A stretch of DNA of 64,000 bases from Adineta steineri (taxonomy: Eukaryota > Rotifera > Eurotatoria > Adinetida > Adinetidae), in the NCBI GenBank assembly GCA_905250115.1, contig CAJNOI010000015.1, positions 251,283 through 315,282 of the forward strand. The letters are read 5' to 3'. The first letter of the stretch is position 1; every line of letters starts with the position of its first letter. The translations under genes were made by a program, and so were the position numbers. Under the pieces are notes generated by a model. The model worked only from the letters and a program-made list of their open reading frames with translations, did not search any database and had not been told where the DNA came from. This document shows, one piece after another, positions 10,861 to 23,263 of this stretch.

Positions 10861-11439
10861 GTAATTTTTCTATGTGATTTTATCATTGTGCTTGTAGCAC
10901 TAAAACAATAAATAAAATTTTTTATCTTATGAAATCTTTTATATTAAACTTTGCTAGTATTCGTATTCAATATGCGAGAACGTTGATTAAAAACAGATAT
11001 TCATATTCCCATCTTCACATTATTTTCATAGGGAATAAAATTCAATCTCAAATGGGATATTTTACGACGTTTTCTGCTTAAAAGTGTCGAATAGTTGAGG
11101 GTCCATTTTGTTGCATAAATATTTATTTTCTTTGACGGTGAGAATGAGGGTGAGTTTACAGGAACAATTCCAAACTACTTATGACGCGTTTCGATCCTTA
11201 CTTAAAGGATCATTATAATGTAAGTTCTGAATTGAACAGAATCTACATCGAATAGTATCTCAAAGGTTCAAGAGAAAGTTATAAGAGTCAATCGAAATCG
11301 ACTCTTAACAACAATCCAATGTCGAGATAAAATTTCAAATAGTATCGCAGAAATTCTCAGCGTTGTGGATGTATTTACATGGTTTAAACTACCACAATTC
11401 GGATTTCGGCATTATGAGAGACCCTGTCGGGGTGTGGGT
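10861..11439. other. Gene-free stretch up to assembly gap
   Basis: No coding signal is visible. It ends with GGTGTGGGT at 11431-11439, a TGTGGG-type word, directly at the edge of a 100-N gap. Confidence 0.5.
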
Positions 11440-11539
11440 NNNNNNNNNNNNNNNNNNNNNNNNNNNNNNNNNNNNNNNNNNNNNNNNNNNNNNNNNNNNN
11501 NNNNNNNNNNNNNNNNNNNNNNNNNNNNNNNNNNNNNNN
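11440..11539. other. Assembly gap, 100 N
   Basis: Exactly 100 unknown bases, a scaffolding placeholder of unknown true length. It interrupts the kelch-type gene. Confidence 0.99.
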
Positions 11540-12581
11540 TTAACACTTTTCCATTTGTTAATACAGATACTGCATGTTGATATCGCATGTAATCTGTTCT
11601 ACCACTGACTGTCCAAATGCCTGTTGATAGATTATATAACTCAGTATGCACATTACCTATACCGGCGACTAATACTCTTCCATCTGTTAGTATAGATGCT
11701 GTGTGCATAGCTCGTTCATAATGCATCTTTCCAGTCTTAGTCCAGCCTACATAAAAACATTTGAATGTATTCATTCTGAAAAAGGAATTCTTATGAACAA
11801 ATTTTCCAGATGATCTAATTGTGTACGAATATGTTTAGATTTTATAAAATAAAAAAATCTGATATGATAGTAGATATGACATATTTAATAACGACTGGAA
11901 CGAGTGAATAACACATCAATACAATTTATATTTCTTCTATCTGTTGCCACATTATTTATCAAAAATGAATGCATTTTGAAGTATATGCAATTTCTGTTAG
12001 TGATAAGTACTCTAAGGAAACTCTTCCGATGACAATAATGTAGTGAGAAATGAGCATATCCATTTTAATTATATAAAGATTTTTTACAGTAAATGAGAAT
12101 ATAAGATTCTAAACAATCTGATTACCTGGATTATATATTTCTATAAAATTAGAAGAATAAAAGACGATTTACATTTTTTTTAAAGACAACTTTAGTCACG
12201 TAACTCATGAGAATCATTGAAAACCAGTGAAAATCCTCTGAAGCTTACGAGTAAGCCAATACAACATTGGCTGATTTTTTAGTTTAAATGATTTTGATTA
12301 AGCTACACTCACACTCTCAAGCATTATTAAATATAAAGTAACCTTTTATGAATTTTAAAAACATTAATCTAACACTTACCTGATAGATGAGTATTGGACA
12401 TAGCTGTGTCGGTGTTCATTGTCGTGATTTGTTGTTTTCTTGGTGCAGCAATGGCGAGTGTTAACACCAGAGAGAAAATAACTATAAGACAGTAAAAATA
12501 AAACAGATACTAATGATCGAAAGTCATTGACGATGAGAATTTAATAATATAACTAACGATATTCGAATTGGATGATTCCAT
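11540..12581 (-). CDS. Kelch-repeat protein, truncated by gap
   Basis: This is the N-terminal part of a secreted or membrane kelch-type beta-propeller protein. An exon at 12481-12380 encodes a hydrophobic segment (FSLVLTLAIAAPRKQQ) and ends in phase 1. It joins an exon starting at 11746 that carries kelch units: WTKTGKMHYERAMHTASIL, then DGRVLVAG, ELYNLSTGIW, and a second unit RYQHAVSVLTNGKVL cut by the gap at 11539. A first exon with MESSNSNI (12581-12558) would complete a signal peptide, but it joins exon 2 one base out of frame with canonical GT-AG borders. So either the start exon is wrong, there is a sequence error, or the gene is decaying. The C-terminal part is missing; beyond the gap only G-rich repeat sequence is seen. 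Substrate or partner cannot be told. Confidence 0.6.
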
Positions 12582-14140
12582 TCTATGAATAATTTACTGA
12601 AATTTCTCAATGAAGAGTTTTTCATTTATATCAAAAAGTTTTAGTCACAGTCTAGAGAAGATCATTATTTTAAAAAATGGGTTTTAATTTTATGAATCAT
12701 CCATCGTCAATAAGATCTGTGAGTCTATGGTATTTTTTGCAATACGAAACCGAACAAATCTACATTCAATACGATTTTGTGTGCGTAAGAAAATAACAGT
12801 AAAGAGATTCTGTTAAAATTCGAAGCTATATACAGATGAAATCCGTGTCTGAAAGGATTCGCAGGTTGCTAAACAGTAGTCTACAAGAATACATTTAGGC
12901 TAGTGGAAACACATTCTATTCCATGATATTGAACATTGTGAAATAGGATGACTGCTCAAACTAATGTATCTTCAACTTTACATCTCCAGCACGGTTCATT
13001 ATACTCACTGTGTAGATGTTTGTTAAGCATCTTGTATTTCACAAGCAAGTTGAATTTAACGAAGAATGACTTATTATTTGAAATTATTTCATATATATCA
13101 CTCAGGAGGCACGTACAAGATAAATATTATTATCTTTAATGAAAAAATGTATATGTAAGCAAACATATCAGATTTGTCCGCTGGATACATATTAACGTCA
13201 TATTGCTCTGCTTTATATTCTGACTTCTTCATCTTATTCATCGTTTAACCTATTTATTAATGTTATTTTAAGTAGATAGTTTGCACAGGTAGAAAGACAT
13301 GATATCATATTGTTTCACTTTTCTATTTACTTTTTCAGTTAAAATATTTGTTTTTCTTCTTCATTAAATATATTATTTTATCTTTCAAAATGAATCTAAC
13401 ATTTATTTCATATCAGAACTGCACACGTACAGCTACATTGTTATCTACCTTTAATAAATTTTACATATAAATATAAATATACAAAGAATAATTAGAATTC
13501 TATCAATATAATCTTCGATTTTAGAACTTTTATAATTTCAATTATTTATCTCTACTTTCTTGTCGAATTTGAGTATATCTCAGCACATTGTTAAATGTCA
13601 ATAACAAGAAATATTCAAGTGATAAAAATCCAGAAAATGTTTACATAAGAACTGGTAAAAATTATATCCACGAAGTTTCAGAATCTTAGCTCAAACTCAT
13701 GTTCAATAATCTGTATTTTAAAATTTTTATACTATATTATTTATCATCCGTCATTAACATCTTCCGTTTTTATCGATTTTCTCGTGTACAGATGACGATC
13801 TGAGCGTAAAACGAAACTTTTCGATATATTTATTTAAAAGCAAAATAAAATAAATATAGAATATCGTAGCGAATTTAACAGATAGCGTTAAATTTTAAAC
13901 TCGATCTTTATAATTATTTATTTCTAAGTGTTATATTCAAAAATGATGATTTATCAAATTACTCTACATTTTTGAAAAATACTATATATCGACGCTAGTC
14001 TTAGAATATCAGATTAATCTGAAGTTTTTCTTTAAAAAAGCAAACTCGGGTTTATTTTCTTGTAACATTTCTATTGTTTATAGAATTATTTGCTAAAAAA
14101 ACGTGAAATTTTCAAAATGTTAGAGACATGATACGTTTGT
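12582..14140. other. Gene-free AT-rich stretch
   Basis: About 1.5 kb without a supportable coding region. Short chance frames have no homology and no splice-compatible partners. Confidence 0.5.
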
Positions 14141-14284
14141 GCGAGGGTGAGGGTGTGAGTATAGGTATGACTGTGAGTTCTATACTCTTCTCACATCCAT
14201 CCATATCCACGCACACCCACATCCTCAAGAGTATGGGTGTGGGTGTGTCTGATAACCGAGAGAAACACCCACACCCACCCTCAA
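14141..14284. repeat. Double G-rich/C-rich foldback patch with GTGGGTGTGGG words
   Basis: Four alternating blocks are visible: G-rich at 14141-14178, C-rich at 14192-14226, G-rich at 14232-14250 (GTATGGGTGTGGGTGTG) and C-rich at 14264-14284 (ACACCCACACCCACCCTCA). The last two are reverse complements over most of their length and would form a hairpin with a short loop. It closes the 7.1-14.3 kb block in which all such patches lie. Confidence 0.75.
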
Positions 14285-14378
14285 CATAATTATAACATAA
14301 TCTGAATTTTCTGGTATTATCCTGGTAGAAAAATTTATTTTAAAACTTAATAATTTAATAAAATCATTCGTTTAGTTT

Positions 14379-15239
14379 CTAATTAATGTGTTGATCTTTT
14401 TGAGTTGTTCTTTTAAAATTATCATTAAGCATGTAAAACTGCTTATCTAATTCTTGACGTGATGCCATTTTTCTTGCTTTGTCTGAACGTTTATAACCAA
14501 TTTCTTGTTCACCTTTTTTTAAACGTTCAAATGTTGCTTGACAATACTCATCGAGTGGTTCTCCAAAGGCATGATTTCCACCAAGATTCGTTTGTACAGC
14601 TGGTGGTACAATTTCATAAACTTGAATATTTTTTATTTCGTTCGATAATTGATATCGAAGACTCATTGTAAATGAATGTATTGCAGCTTTTGTTGCTGAA
14701 TAAATTGGTATTGATGCTAATGGTGTAAATGCTAAACCAGAAGAAACATTAATAATAGCTGTTGTTGTTGTTGTTGTTGTTGTTTTCATTTGCTGAAAAT
14801 GTGTTACAAATAATTGAGATAAATGTATTGGTGCACATATATTTATTTGAATCTCTCTTTCTCGTTCTTCCCATGGAATACTTTTTGTAGAATTTTCATT
14901 TGGAAAAAGTGGTTGTTGCTGTTGAATACCTGCATTATTAATAAGAATATTTGTTTGAGGATATTCACTTGTAATCCAATCATATAAAGCTAATCGGTCA
15001 TCTATTCTTTCAACATCATTTATTCGATAAATAACTTTTTTCTTTCCAATATTATTTAATTCTTCAACAGCTTCTTTTAATTGCTGTTCACGACGACCAG
15101 TTATGATAACAGAAGCATCTGCTTGAACAAAACAACGTGCAAGACCAAGGCCAATTCCGCTAGAACCACCTGTTATAAGAACAGTAGAACATGATATATC
15201 AAATGGAGTAGAATAACATTCGTCAACCATTTTATTCAA
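14379..15239 (-). CDS. DltE-like short-chain dehydrogenase/reductase
   Basis: This is an intronless 286-residue classical SDR, an NAD(P)-dependent oxidoreductase. The cofactor motif is TGGSSGIG (residues about 24-31), followed by GRREQQLKEA, the NNAG motif, the catalytic Ser in NVSSG, and the catalytic YSATK. The text NNAGIQQ and EIVPPAVQTNLGG with a following PLDEY is characteristic of the bacterial DltE-type subgroup rather than of common animal SDRs. A run of eight Thr from ACA repeats (near 14761-14784) is a local expansion. The start may be the first Met or Met4 (MVDECYSTPF). Intronless structure in a region of intron-rich genes and the bacterial-type signature suggest acquisition by horizontal transfer. 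The substrate is unknown. Confidence 0.85.
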   Translation of the reverse strand: MNKMVDECYSTPFDISCSTVLITGGSSGIGLGLARCFVQADASVIITGRREQQLKEAVEELNNIGKKKVIYRINDVERIDDRLALYDWITSEYPQTNILINNAGIQQQQPLFPNENSTKSIPWEEREREIQINICAPIHLSQLFVTHFQQMKTTTTTTTTAIINVSSGLAFTPLASIPIYSATKAAIHSFTMSLRYQLSNEIKNIQVYEIVPPAVQTNLGGNHAFGEPLDEYCQATFERLKKGEQEIGYKRSDKARKMASRQELDKQFYMLNDNFKRTTQKDQHIN

Positions 15240-15968
15240 TATTTAGACAAAGAAAAAAACAGGATGGCCTGGTAAAGTGCGTATTGTCATACTTACTCTT
15301 CTAGAATTTACATATGTTTTTCTTTTTCTTTCTTTCCTATGAATATTCGTTATCGCATTTGTTGTCATTTTTTTTCTTCGTCAATATTTTTCATCAAGAA
15401 TATAAAATAAGAAAAAAACAATCTTAACAAATACTTTTATTGATAAAAGGTGTTAAATTATCAATTCAGATAATAATAATGATTTCTTTTAAAAATTTTA
15501 TGATGATTATACTTTTGCATTACAATTAATTTACAATAGAAATTGTTCAATGAAATATATTTCAAATAGAATACTTGTAACAGTGAACTAATAAATTCGA
15601 CATGCGTCGTTTATCATTTATCTAAACAAAAATTAGATAATTCCAGTATTAATTAATCATGCAAAAAATGAATTACATATTTTTTAATCCTGCATATATA
15701 TTCAAATTATCATCGGTGAATCATTATTCAGTCCTACGTTTATGTTGGTTTTACTCGAAAATATACAAGACAAAAGAGTATTTTGTGGGCTGCTGAATTT
15801 TGTTTTCTTTCCCACGTATATTATATTTATAGACCACAATCGTCATAGCATGCTTGATTGATTCTCACTATATTTATACGCAAAATAAGCTTATTATTCT
15901 TATTTGTATTATATAAACGACGCCTAAACAGTATAAGAAAAAATTCGTAATCTAATTTTCATAAAATT
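15240..15968. other. Divergent intergenic region between SDR and DUF2252 genes
   Basis: These 729 bases separate two divergent genes and should contain both promoters. I see only AT-rich sequence and no further gene. Confidence 0.5.
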
Positions 15969-17780
15969 ATGAGTACACCGTCGCCTTCAACTGACTCTCA
16001 ACGTCATCATCACCATCATCATCACCATCATCATCATCCTCATCATCCACCTTCTTCTGATAATCCACCAAATTTACTTAATCTTGAAAATGATCAAGAA
16101 CGAACAAATTATATAATTGATACGTTTGTAAAAAATTTTGGTGAAGGTATGCGTGAAAATCCAAAAGGTTGGCGAGGTCGTTTTCGTAAAATGGCTTCAG
16201 ATGAATTTGCATTCTATCGTGGTTCAGCTGTACTTTTTTATCGTGATCTTCATCGTATTCTTGCAGAAGATCCATGGTTAAAAAATTGTAAAAAAGCTTC
16301 AACTATATTTATTCACGTAAGTAATAAAAATTTTCTTATTGAAAAATAAATCTTTTCTTTTCTTTTTATTAGGGTGATCTTCATGCTGAGAATTTCGGTA
16401 CATATATTGATCGTTTTGGTCTTATTAATTTTGATGTCAATGATTTTGATGAAGTAATTCATTTGAAAAGAAAAATATGAATTTTCTTTTTTTTCTCTTT
16501 AGGGTTATATTGGTCCATTTACATGGGATATCAAACGTTTAGTTGCTAGTTTAAATTTAGTAACATTTTCCAAAGCATATTGTGATAAAAAAATTGAAAA
16601 AATTATTACATGTGTTGTTCGTTCTTATCTAACACAAATATATGAATATTGTAAATCACCTGAACAACATAATATCCCAATATCAAGTGAAAATACTCAA
16701 GGACCAATAAATAAATTAATAAAAGAATCACGTTTGGGTTCAAAAGAAGCTCATTTAGATACTATGACAACAGTAGAAAATTATGAAAGAAGATTCATAC
16801 GTTCAACCATTGTTAAAGATGTTTCTGATGATGTACGTCATCAATTATTACTTGCTTTTCAAGAATATGTACGAACAATACCCGAAGGTAAAAAAGAAGC
16901 ATCATGGACATATCGAGTAAATAAATAAAATAATAAGAATTTTTTGAATTGAAACTTTCTTTTTTCTATTTAGGTAAAAGATATTGTATCACGTTCATCA
17001 CCTGGTATTGGATCAGCAGGTGCAATATCTTACAATATATTAATACAAGGAAGAACACAAGCATTAGAAACTGATGTTGTTATATTTATGAAGCCAGCAA
17101 CAAAATCAGCTGTTGCTACTGTTATCAAAACTCCTGAACTTGAACAGTATTTCAAACATGATGGTCTACGAACTGTATTATGTGCATATGCTATGCATGC
17201 TGTAACAACAAAATGGTTAGGATATACAACATTAAATAATCAAATACCATTATTTGTTGATGAAGTTGCAACACATAGTCAAGATCTTGATTGGAAAGAT
17301 ATCAATGATTTTGAAGAGATCTGTCAAACAGCTGAAATTTTAGGCAAAGCAATGGGTTTGTCTTCTAAACTATTTAGTTTTTTTCCCTGAAGTAAACAAT
17401 TTTTGATTCTTTTTTCTAATAGCTAAAATTCATTGTATAGCCGATATTGATTCGATTGATAAAGAGCAACATGGAGAACAACATGCACATTTAATTCCAT
17501 TCAATCTTATACCGAGACATTCAGAAATAACTATTCGAGATGCTATCGGTGGAAATGATGAAGCTTTTGTTAAGGATATGGTTACATTTGCTATGGTAGA
17601 TTGCTTTTAGTAAAAAAATTAACTAAAATAATTTCGTTCTAGACGTATGGTAATGCGGTTCGTCGTGATCATCGATTGTTTTTCGAAGCCTTTCGTAATG
17701 AACAAATTCCAATAATAAATGAAGAACAAGCTCAATCAGAACAACATCAACCTCCTCCTGTTCCACAGAGTGGCCACTAA
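15969..17780 (+). CDS. DUF2252 family protein
   Basis: DUF2252 is a mainly bacterial family of unknown function with a kinase/aminoglycoside-phosphotransferase-like core. Six exons (15969-16316, 16373-16453, 16503-16916, 16974-17355, 17423-17595, 17643-17780) give 511 residues. Seen motifs are RFRKMASDEFAFYRGSA, the catalytic-loop-like GDLHAENFGTY, NFDVNDFDE, and GPFTWDIKRLVASL. Later come SSPGIGSAGAISYNIL and the C-terminal YGNAVRRDH motif. The N-terminus is a low-complexity run of His residues from CAT repeats, followed by a Pro/Ser-rich segment. By analogy with APH kinases GDLHAEN would be the catalytic loop and DVNDFD the metal site, which is inference. Five short GT-AG introns show that, if acquired from bacteria, it is well domesticated. 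Confidence 0.85.
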
Positions 17781-19063
<1,283 letters not shown>

Positions 19064-20475
19064 AAATATATATATATACTTATATTTATATGGCAGATGA
19101 TAGACGAAAGCAGTATAACTTATTCTGTCTCAGATCGCGATTTACATTTTCTTTCCGTACATTGTAATTGTCGTTGCTCTTTTATTTTCTTGTACATTTT
19201 GTGTGTGTGTATGCTTAACTATCATTCTTATTTCTTCAGCTCAATTATGATCGTTTGTCGTCATTGTCATTTTAAGAGAAACAAAAAAAAAGACTTCCTA
19301 TTTATAAAGAACAATAATATAGCATACACACATATAAAGTATTATTTTATTTATTCAATGATTTCAGATAATAATCAATAAATATGTTTCAACAAGTCAA
19401 TATATATATATATTATGTGTAAGAGAAAAAATCACAATAAGTAGTAAATGAAATGAATATTCGGAACTTAATCGACCTTGAAAAAGATTTGCGGTAATAA
19501 ATAATAGTGAATAATAATGATAAAATATATATATTTTCTGATTAAGAAAGAATTTCCTCTCTAGAGACATATTCATATTCTAGTCGATAATATCAGAGAT
19601 CTATTAGGATTATTTTGATAATAACATGTTCATTTAGTATTTATTCTTGAAATTTTATCGAGACTTATGGGAATATTTCACATTATCAAAAAGAATTGAT
19701 CTTTATTTCTAATACAATACTAGAAAAAACATCTTTTAAGATGTAATCAATAAACTAAATGAATTTATTCGTGTTCTTGTGGTTGAGAGTTTATTAAGTA
19801 GATATTGAATTAAATCTCATGTTTATATTATTTTTCATAAATAAGATGTAAGATGAACTGAAAATATTTGAGTTACATAAAAGATTATAGTAGACAAATA
19901 ATAGGATGTAATAAGATAAATATTATATTTCTAGAAGAACAATATAAATCTTCGTTTTCTTCATTCTATAACTAAACGTCTGGATTCATTAGATTCTTAC
20001 TATGTTATTATTCTGTTGTGTTAATTTGACAATTTTCCACGTTCGACTATGCATGACATATTAAGTTTTTAGTCGATAAATATGTGATGGATACAAAGGT
20101 TTCGTTGATAACTTAACAATAACTTGCTATTTCTAAGAAATCGATTTAACAGATCAAGACATGGCAAAATTGATTGATGAACTTAATAAAAAAAGGAAGT
20201 CATCAATGAGTCAAATATTCGTCTACATACAATAGTAGTTCTGTTGTTCTTAATTCAATAACAATAACATACAACATTGTCATAAGATATATTTTATTAT
20301 TTATTTTCGTTGATTAATGAAGTGACAATTTATTACTAATGTAAACATTTAGATTATCTTTAATTTTTTTGGTATATGTATGAAAGATTTATTTCGACAT
20401 GAAACATTTATGTAATCTAATAATAAGTGCGAAAGAAAGAAAGAAAGAAAAAGAATAATTATGAGTTTTATTTTC
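19064..20475. other. Gene-free stretch between convergent RAB14 and bHLH genes
   Basis: About 1.4 kb of AT-rich sequence between two convergent genes, with 3' untranslated regions at both ends. A GAAA microsatellite lies at about 20430-20450. I see no further coding region. Confidence 0.5.
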
Positions 20476-21135
20476 TTATTCATTATTTATTTGTTTTGTA
20501 TTGTGAAAATCCATTGCTGTTGTTGTATGTGATATAATTGCTCCTGGTTGATTACTACTCATGATACTTGCACGAAGAACACATTTTTTCAGTTCATCAA
20601 TAGCTTGTGCTTGTAGAAGAATAAAATTTTTAGCTACAACGAAATATTTCTCATTGATATAATTCTTTGTTTGTCATTAATTTACCATATACTTACCCAA
20701 ATATAATGTTGAAATTTTACTTAATTTACGTACGGATGGTGAATGTGCATATGGAATCTAAACACGAAAGAAAGAAAGAAAGATTTTTATTGATTAAAAT
20801 TAAATAATACATACTACAGAACGCAATTCATCAAGTGCATCATTAAGATCATGCATACGTCGACGTTCACGTGCATTAATTGATAAGCGTAATGTTCGTT
20901 GTTTTCGTTCACCCATTCCATGAACAACTGATGATGATGATGATGATGATTGCTGTTGTTGTTGCTCGTTTATATTCGAGGATGGAGTTACAATTAGTGG
21001 TAATGGAAAATTCCAAAGTGATGTAGGTGTAGAATTGCTTGCCATAATACTCTTAGACTTCTTTACTGTGATTGTATGTAATGATGAATAAGATGAGTTG
21101 TCGATGTAATTTTCATGCAATTCTCTATTGCTCAC
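20476..21135 (-). CDS. bHLH transcription factor of the BHLHE22/23 (Beta3) group
   Basis: This is a class A basic helix-loop-helix transcription factor related to vertebrate BHLHE22/BHLHE23 and Olig proteins, which act in neural fate and mostly repress E-box genes. Three exons (21135-20815, 20757-20697, 20633-20476) give 179 residues. The basic region and helix 1 read INARERRRMHDLNDALDELR. Across the first splice follows IPYAHSPSVRKLSKISTLYL, the loop and helix 2 with the diagnostic PYAHSPSVRKLSK, then AKNFILLQAQAIDELKK. The N-terminus has Gln and Ser homopolymers from CAA and TCA repeats. The protein is shorter than vertebrate members, with little sequence after the bHLH. It is divergent from the DapA-family gene, 481 bp apart. 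Confidence 0.9.
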
Positions 21136-21616
21136 TTCGTCGTTTTTTTTCTTTCTTAGTTATTCTGTCATCACATTAGTATATATATTTATACATGTAT
21201 TTATGATTTTATTCCCAAAACGATTTTCTTTCTCTATAACTATTTCTGATTTTGCTCACACTATCATTAGAGATGCTTGCTTGCGTTTAATCATCGAACA
21301 GTCATAATTGAATTTTTTCTACATATATTTAATAGAGAACTAAGCTCTTAAAATTGCAAATTGTTACAATAATTGATAGAAGAGAGGCAGAGTACTATGT
21401 AAACGATGACGACAACGATATTAATGACCTCTACTGAGAACAAATAAATGTAAATATACAAATTCAAAGGTGAATAGAAAGGTATCTATGAAAGACAATA
21501 AGATAAGATAAGAGATAAACGAACGACGAAGAAAAAGTGTTTTTCTCTATTCATTTAGTCAGTCAGTCAGTTAGACGGTCATTGTAATAAACTAAACTAA
21601 ACGAGAGAAAAAAAAC
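21136..21616. promoter_or_regulatory. Divergent intergenic region between bHLH and aldolase genes
   Basis: These 481 bases lie between two divergent starts and must hold both promoters. A short TCAG repeat occurs at 21559-21570. No gene is seen. Confidence 0.4.
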
Positions 21617-22585
21617 ATGGCTGCTGCTTTACCACCTGGTATTTATATTCCAATTCCAACATTTTTTCTTGATGAACCATCAGATGAACAACCAGTTGAT
21701 GTTGATACAATTACTCGACATGTAAAATATTTATGTTCAGCTGGTGTTCATGGTATTGTTTGTATGGGTTCAACAGGCGAAGCAGTTCATTTAACTGAAG
21801 ATGAAAGACAACTTGTTATACGTACAACACGAAAAGCAATTGATGAATCATCATCAAAAGCTAAATTACTTGCTGGTTGTTCACATGAATCTGTTCGTGG
21901 AACATTACATTTAATTGAACAAGCTGCAAAAGCTGGAGCAGAATATGCTATGGTTTTACCACCATCATATTTTCTTGCTTGGGCAACCAATCGAGCTGAT
22001 GTTATCTATTCATTTTATTCTAAAGTAGCTGATAAATCTTCAATACCAGTTGTTATTTATAATTTTCCTGGTGTTACACAACAAATGGATACAACACAAG
22101 AAACAATTGTTAAATTAGCTGCACATCCAAATATTGTTGGTATTAAATGTACAGATGGAAATGTTGGTAAAGCTGCCTATGTATGTGAACATACAGATTC
22201 AAAAAAATTTACTTTATTGAGTGGTTCAGCTGAAAATTTTGTTCCATTTTTAACTATTGGTGCTCAAGGATGTATACCAGGCTTTGGTAATATTGCACCA
22301 CGTGTACTTGTTCGATTATTTGATTTATATACAAAACATTCTACTGAAGAATTAAAAGAAATTCAACGTATTCAAGGAAAAATTGTTGGTCCTGATCATG
22401 CTTTCTTTCGTTGGAATGGAATATCTGGTCTTAAATCAGCTATGCAAAAAATTTTAGGTTATGGTGGTCTTGCACGAGCACCACTTTTACCAACTAGTGA
22501 AGAACAACAAGAAAATATTGTTAAAAATGTTCAAGGTGCACTTGAAATTGAACGTGAATTAGAATCAAAATCATCAAGCAAATAA
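21617..22585 (+). CDS. DapA/HOGA-family class I aldolase
   Basis: This intronless gene encodes 322 residues of the dihydrodipicolinate synthase / N-acetylneuraminate lyase superfamily. These TIM-barrel enzymes form a Schiff base and make or cleave C-C bonds of 2-oxo acids. The substrate loop is GSTGEAVHLTEDER, the catalytic Tyr is in VVIYNFPG, and the Schiff-base Lys is in VGIKCTDGN. The C-terminal RAPLLPTSEEQ motif recalls animal 4-hydroxy-2-oxoglutarate aldolase (HOGA1). The PPGIYIPIPTFF start and intronless structure resemble fungal members such as the deoxy-hexulosonate aldolases. No mitochondrial presequence is obvious, unlike HOGA1. Acquisition from fungi is possible but undecided. The exact substrate cannot be told from sequence. 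Confidence 0.85.
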   Translation: MAAALPPGIYIPIPTFFLDEPSDEQPVDVDTITRHVKYLCSAGVHGIVCMGSTGEAVHLTEDERQLVIRTTRKAIDESSSKAKLLAGCSHESVRGTLHLIEQAAKAGAEYAMVLPPSYFLAWATNRADVIYSFYSKVADKSSIPVVIYNFPGVTQQMDTTQETIVKLAAHPNIVGIKCTDGNVGKAAYVCEHTDSKKFTLLSGSAENFVPFLTIGAQGCIPGFGNIAPRVLVRLFDLYTKHSTEELKEIQRIQGKIVGPDHAFFRWNGISGLKSAMQKILGYGGLARAPLLPTSEEQQENIVKNVQGALEIERELESKSSSK

Positions 22586-23263
22586 TTCAATTAATCATTT
22601 TGAAAAAAAACAATACATATTTTTAGTTTTCTTATTAAACAGAATTCTTTTTTCTTTTTCTTGATTGATATTTGCACTCTAGATATATAAAAATAAATGA
22701 ATAGTATATAATACGTCTCCTTACGTTCATCATTTTATTCACACTTAACTGTCTGTCGTTCTCATCCATCTGCCTTTTCATATTGTTTGATGTATATATG
22801 TCTATAAGTCTGATGTGTACAAAAGAAAAAAAAAAAAGAAAAACAAACCGAGAAAAAAATGACAACAATCTGATGAAAAAAAGACAGCGTTTTTTAACAA
22901 AGAACAAACAAGTAAGCTGAAAAGAAAGGAGAAGTTAAGATTAACAAAAAGCAGTAGATGACGTTGAAAGACAGTAATTGTGTTTTGTAGAGAAAGATGT
23001 TCTCGCGCCCATTTCATCAAATCTATGTCGGTTAGCCAACAAAATATGAAATTCGTATAAAACAAGAGAACGGTAACAATAAGGAAAAAAAAGAAATAAA
23101 GAAAAAGAAAAAAAAAAAGGTCGTTCATCATCGCAACTGTTCATATCATGGTATGTAGGAAAGGTTTTGAATGCAAAAAAAAAAGATCGCAAGTGCGAGA
23201 CAGAGAAAAAAAAGAAAGAAAGATAGAGATCATACATTAGTCTTCATCAGTTAATTACTGGTA
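22586..23263. other. Convergent intergenic region, purine-rich low complexity
   Basis: This stretch lies between convergent genes. Between 22800 and 23230 it contains many A and AAG/GAAA runs that create spurious Phe/Leu-rich frames on the minus strand. It is probably untranslated. Confidence 0.6.

Noticed and set aside
7162..14284. True telomere or CRISPR-like array
   Set aside because: The G-rich words are few, degenerate and inverted, not a tandem telomere. There are no direct repeats with unique spacers, and the genome is eukaryotic.
22635..23237. Overlapping minus-strand frames rich in Phe and Leu
   Set aside because: They are produced by A-rich and GAAA-rich low-complexity DNA between two convergent genes.
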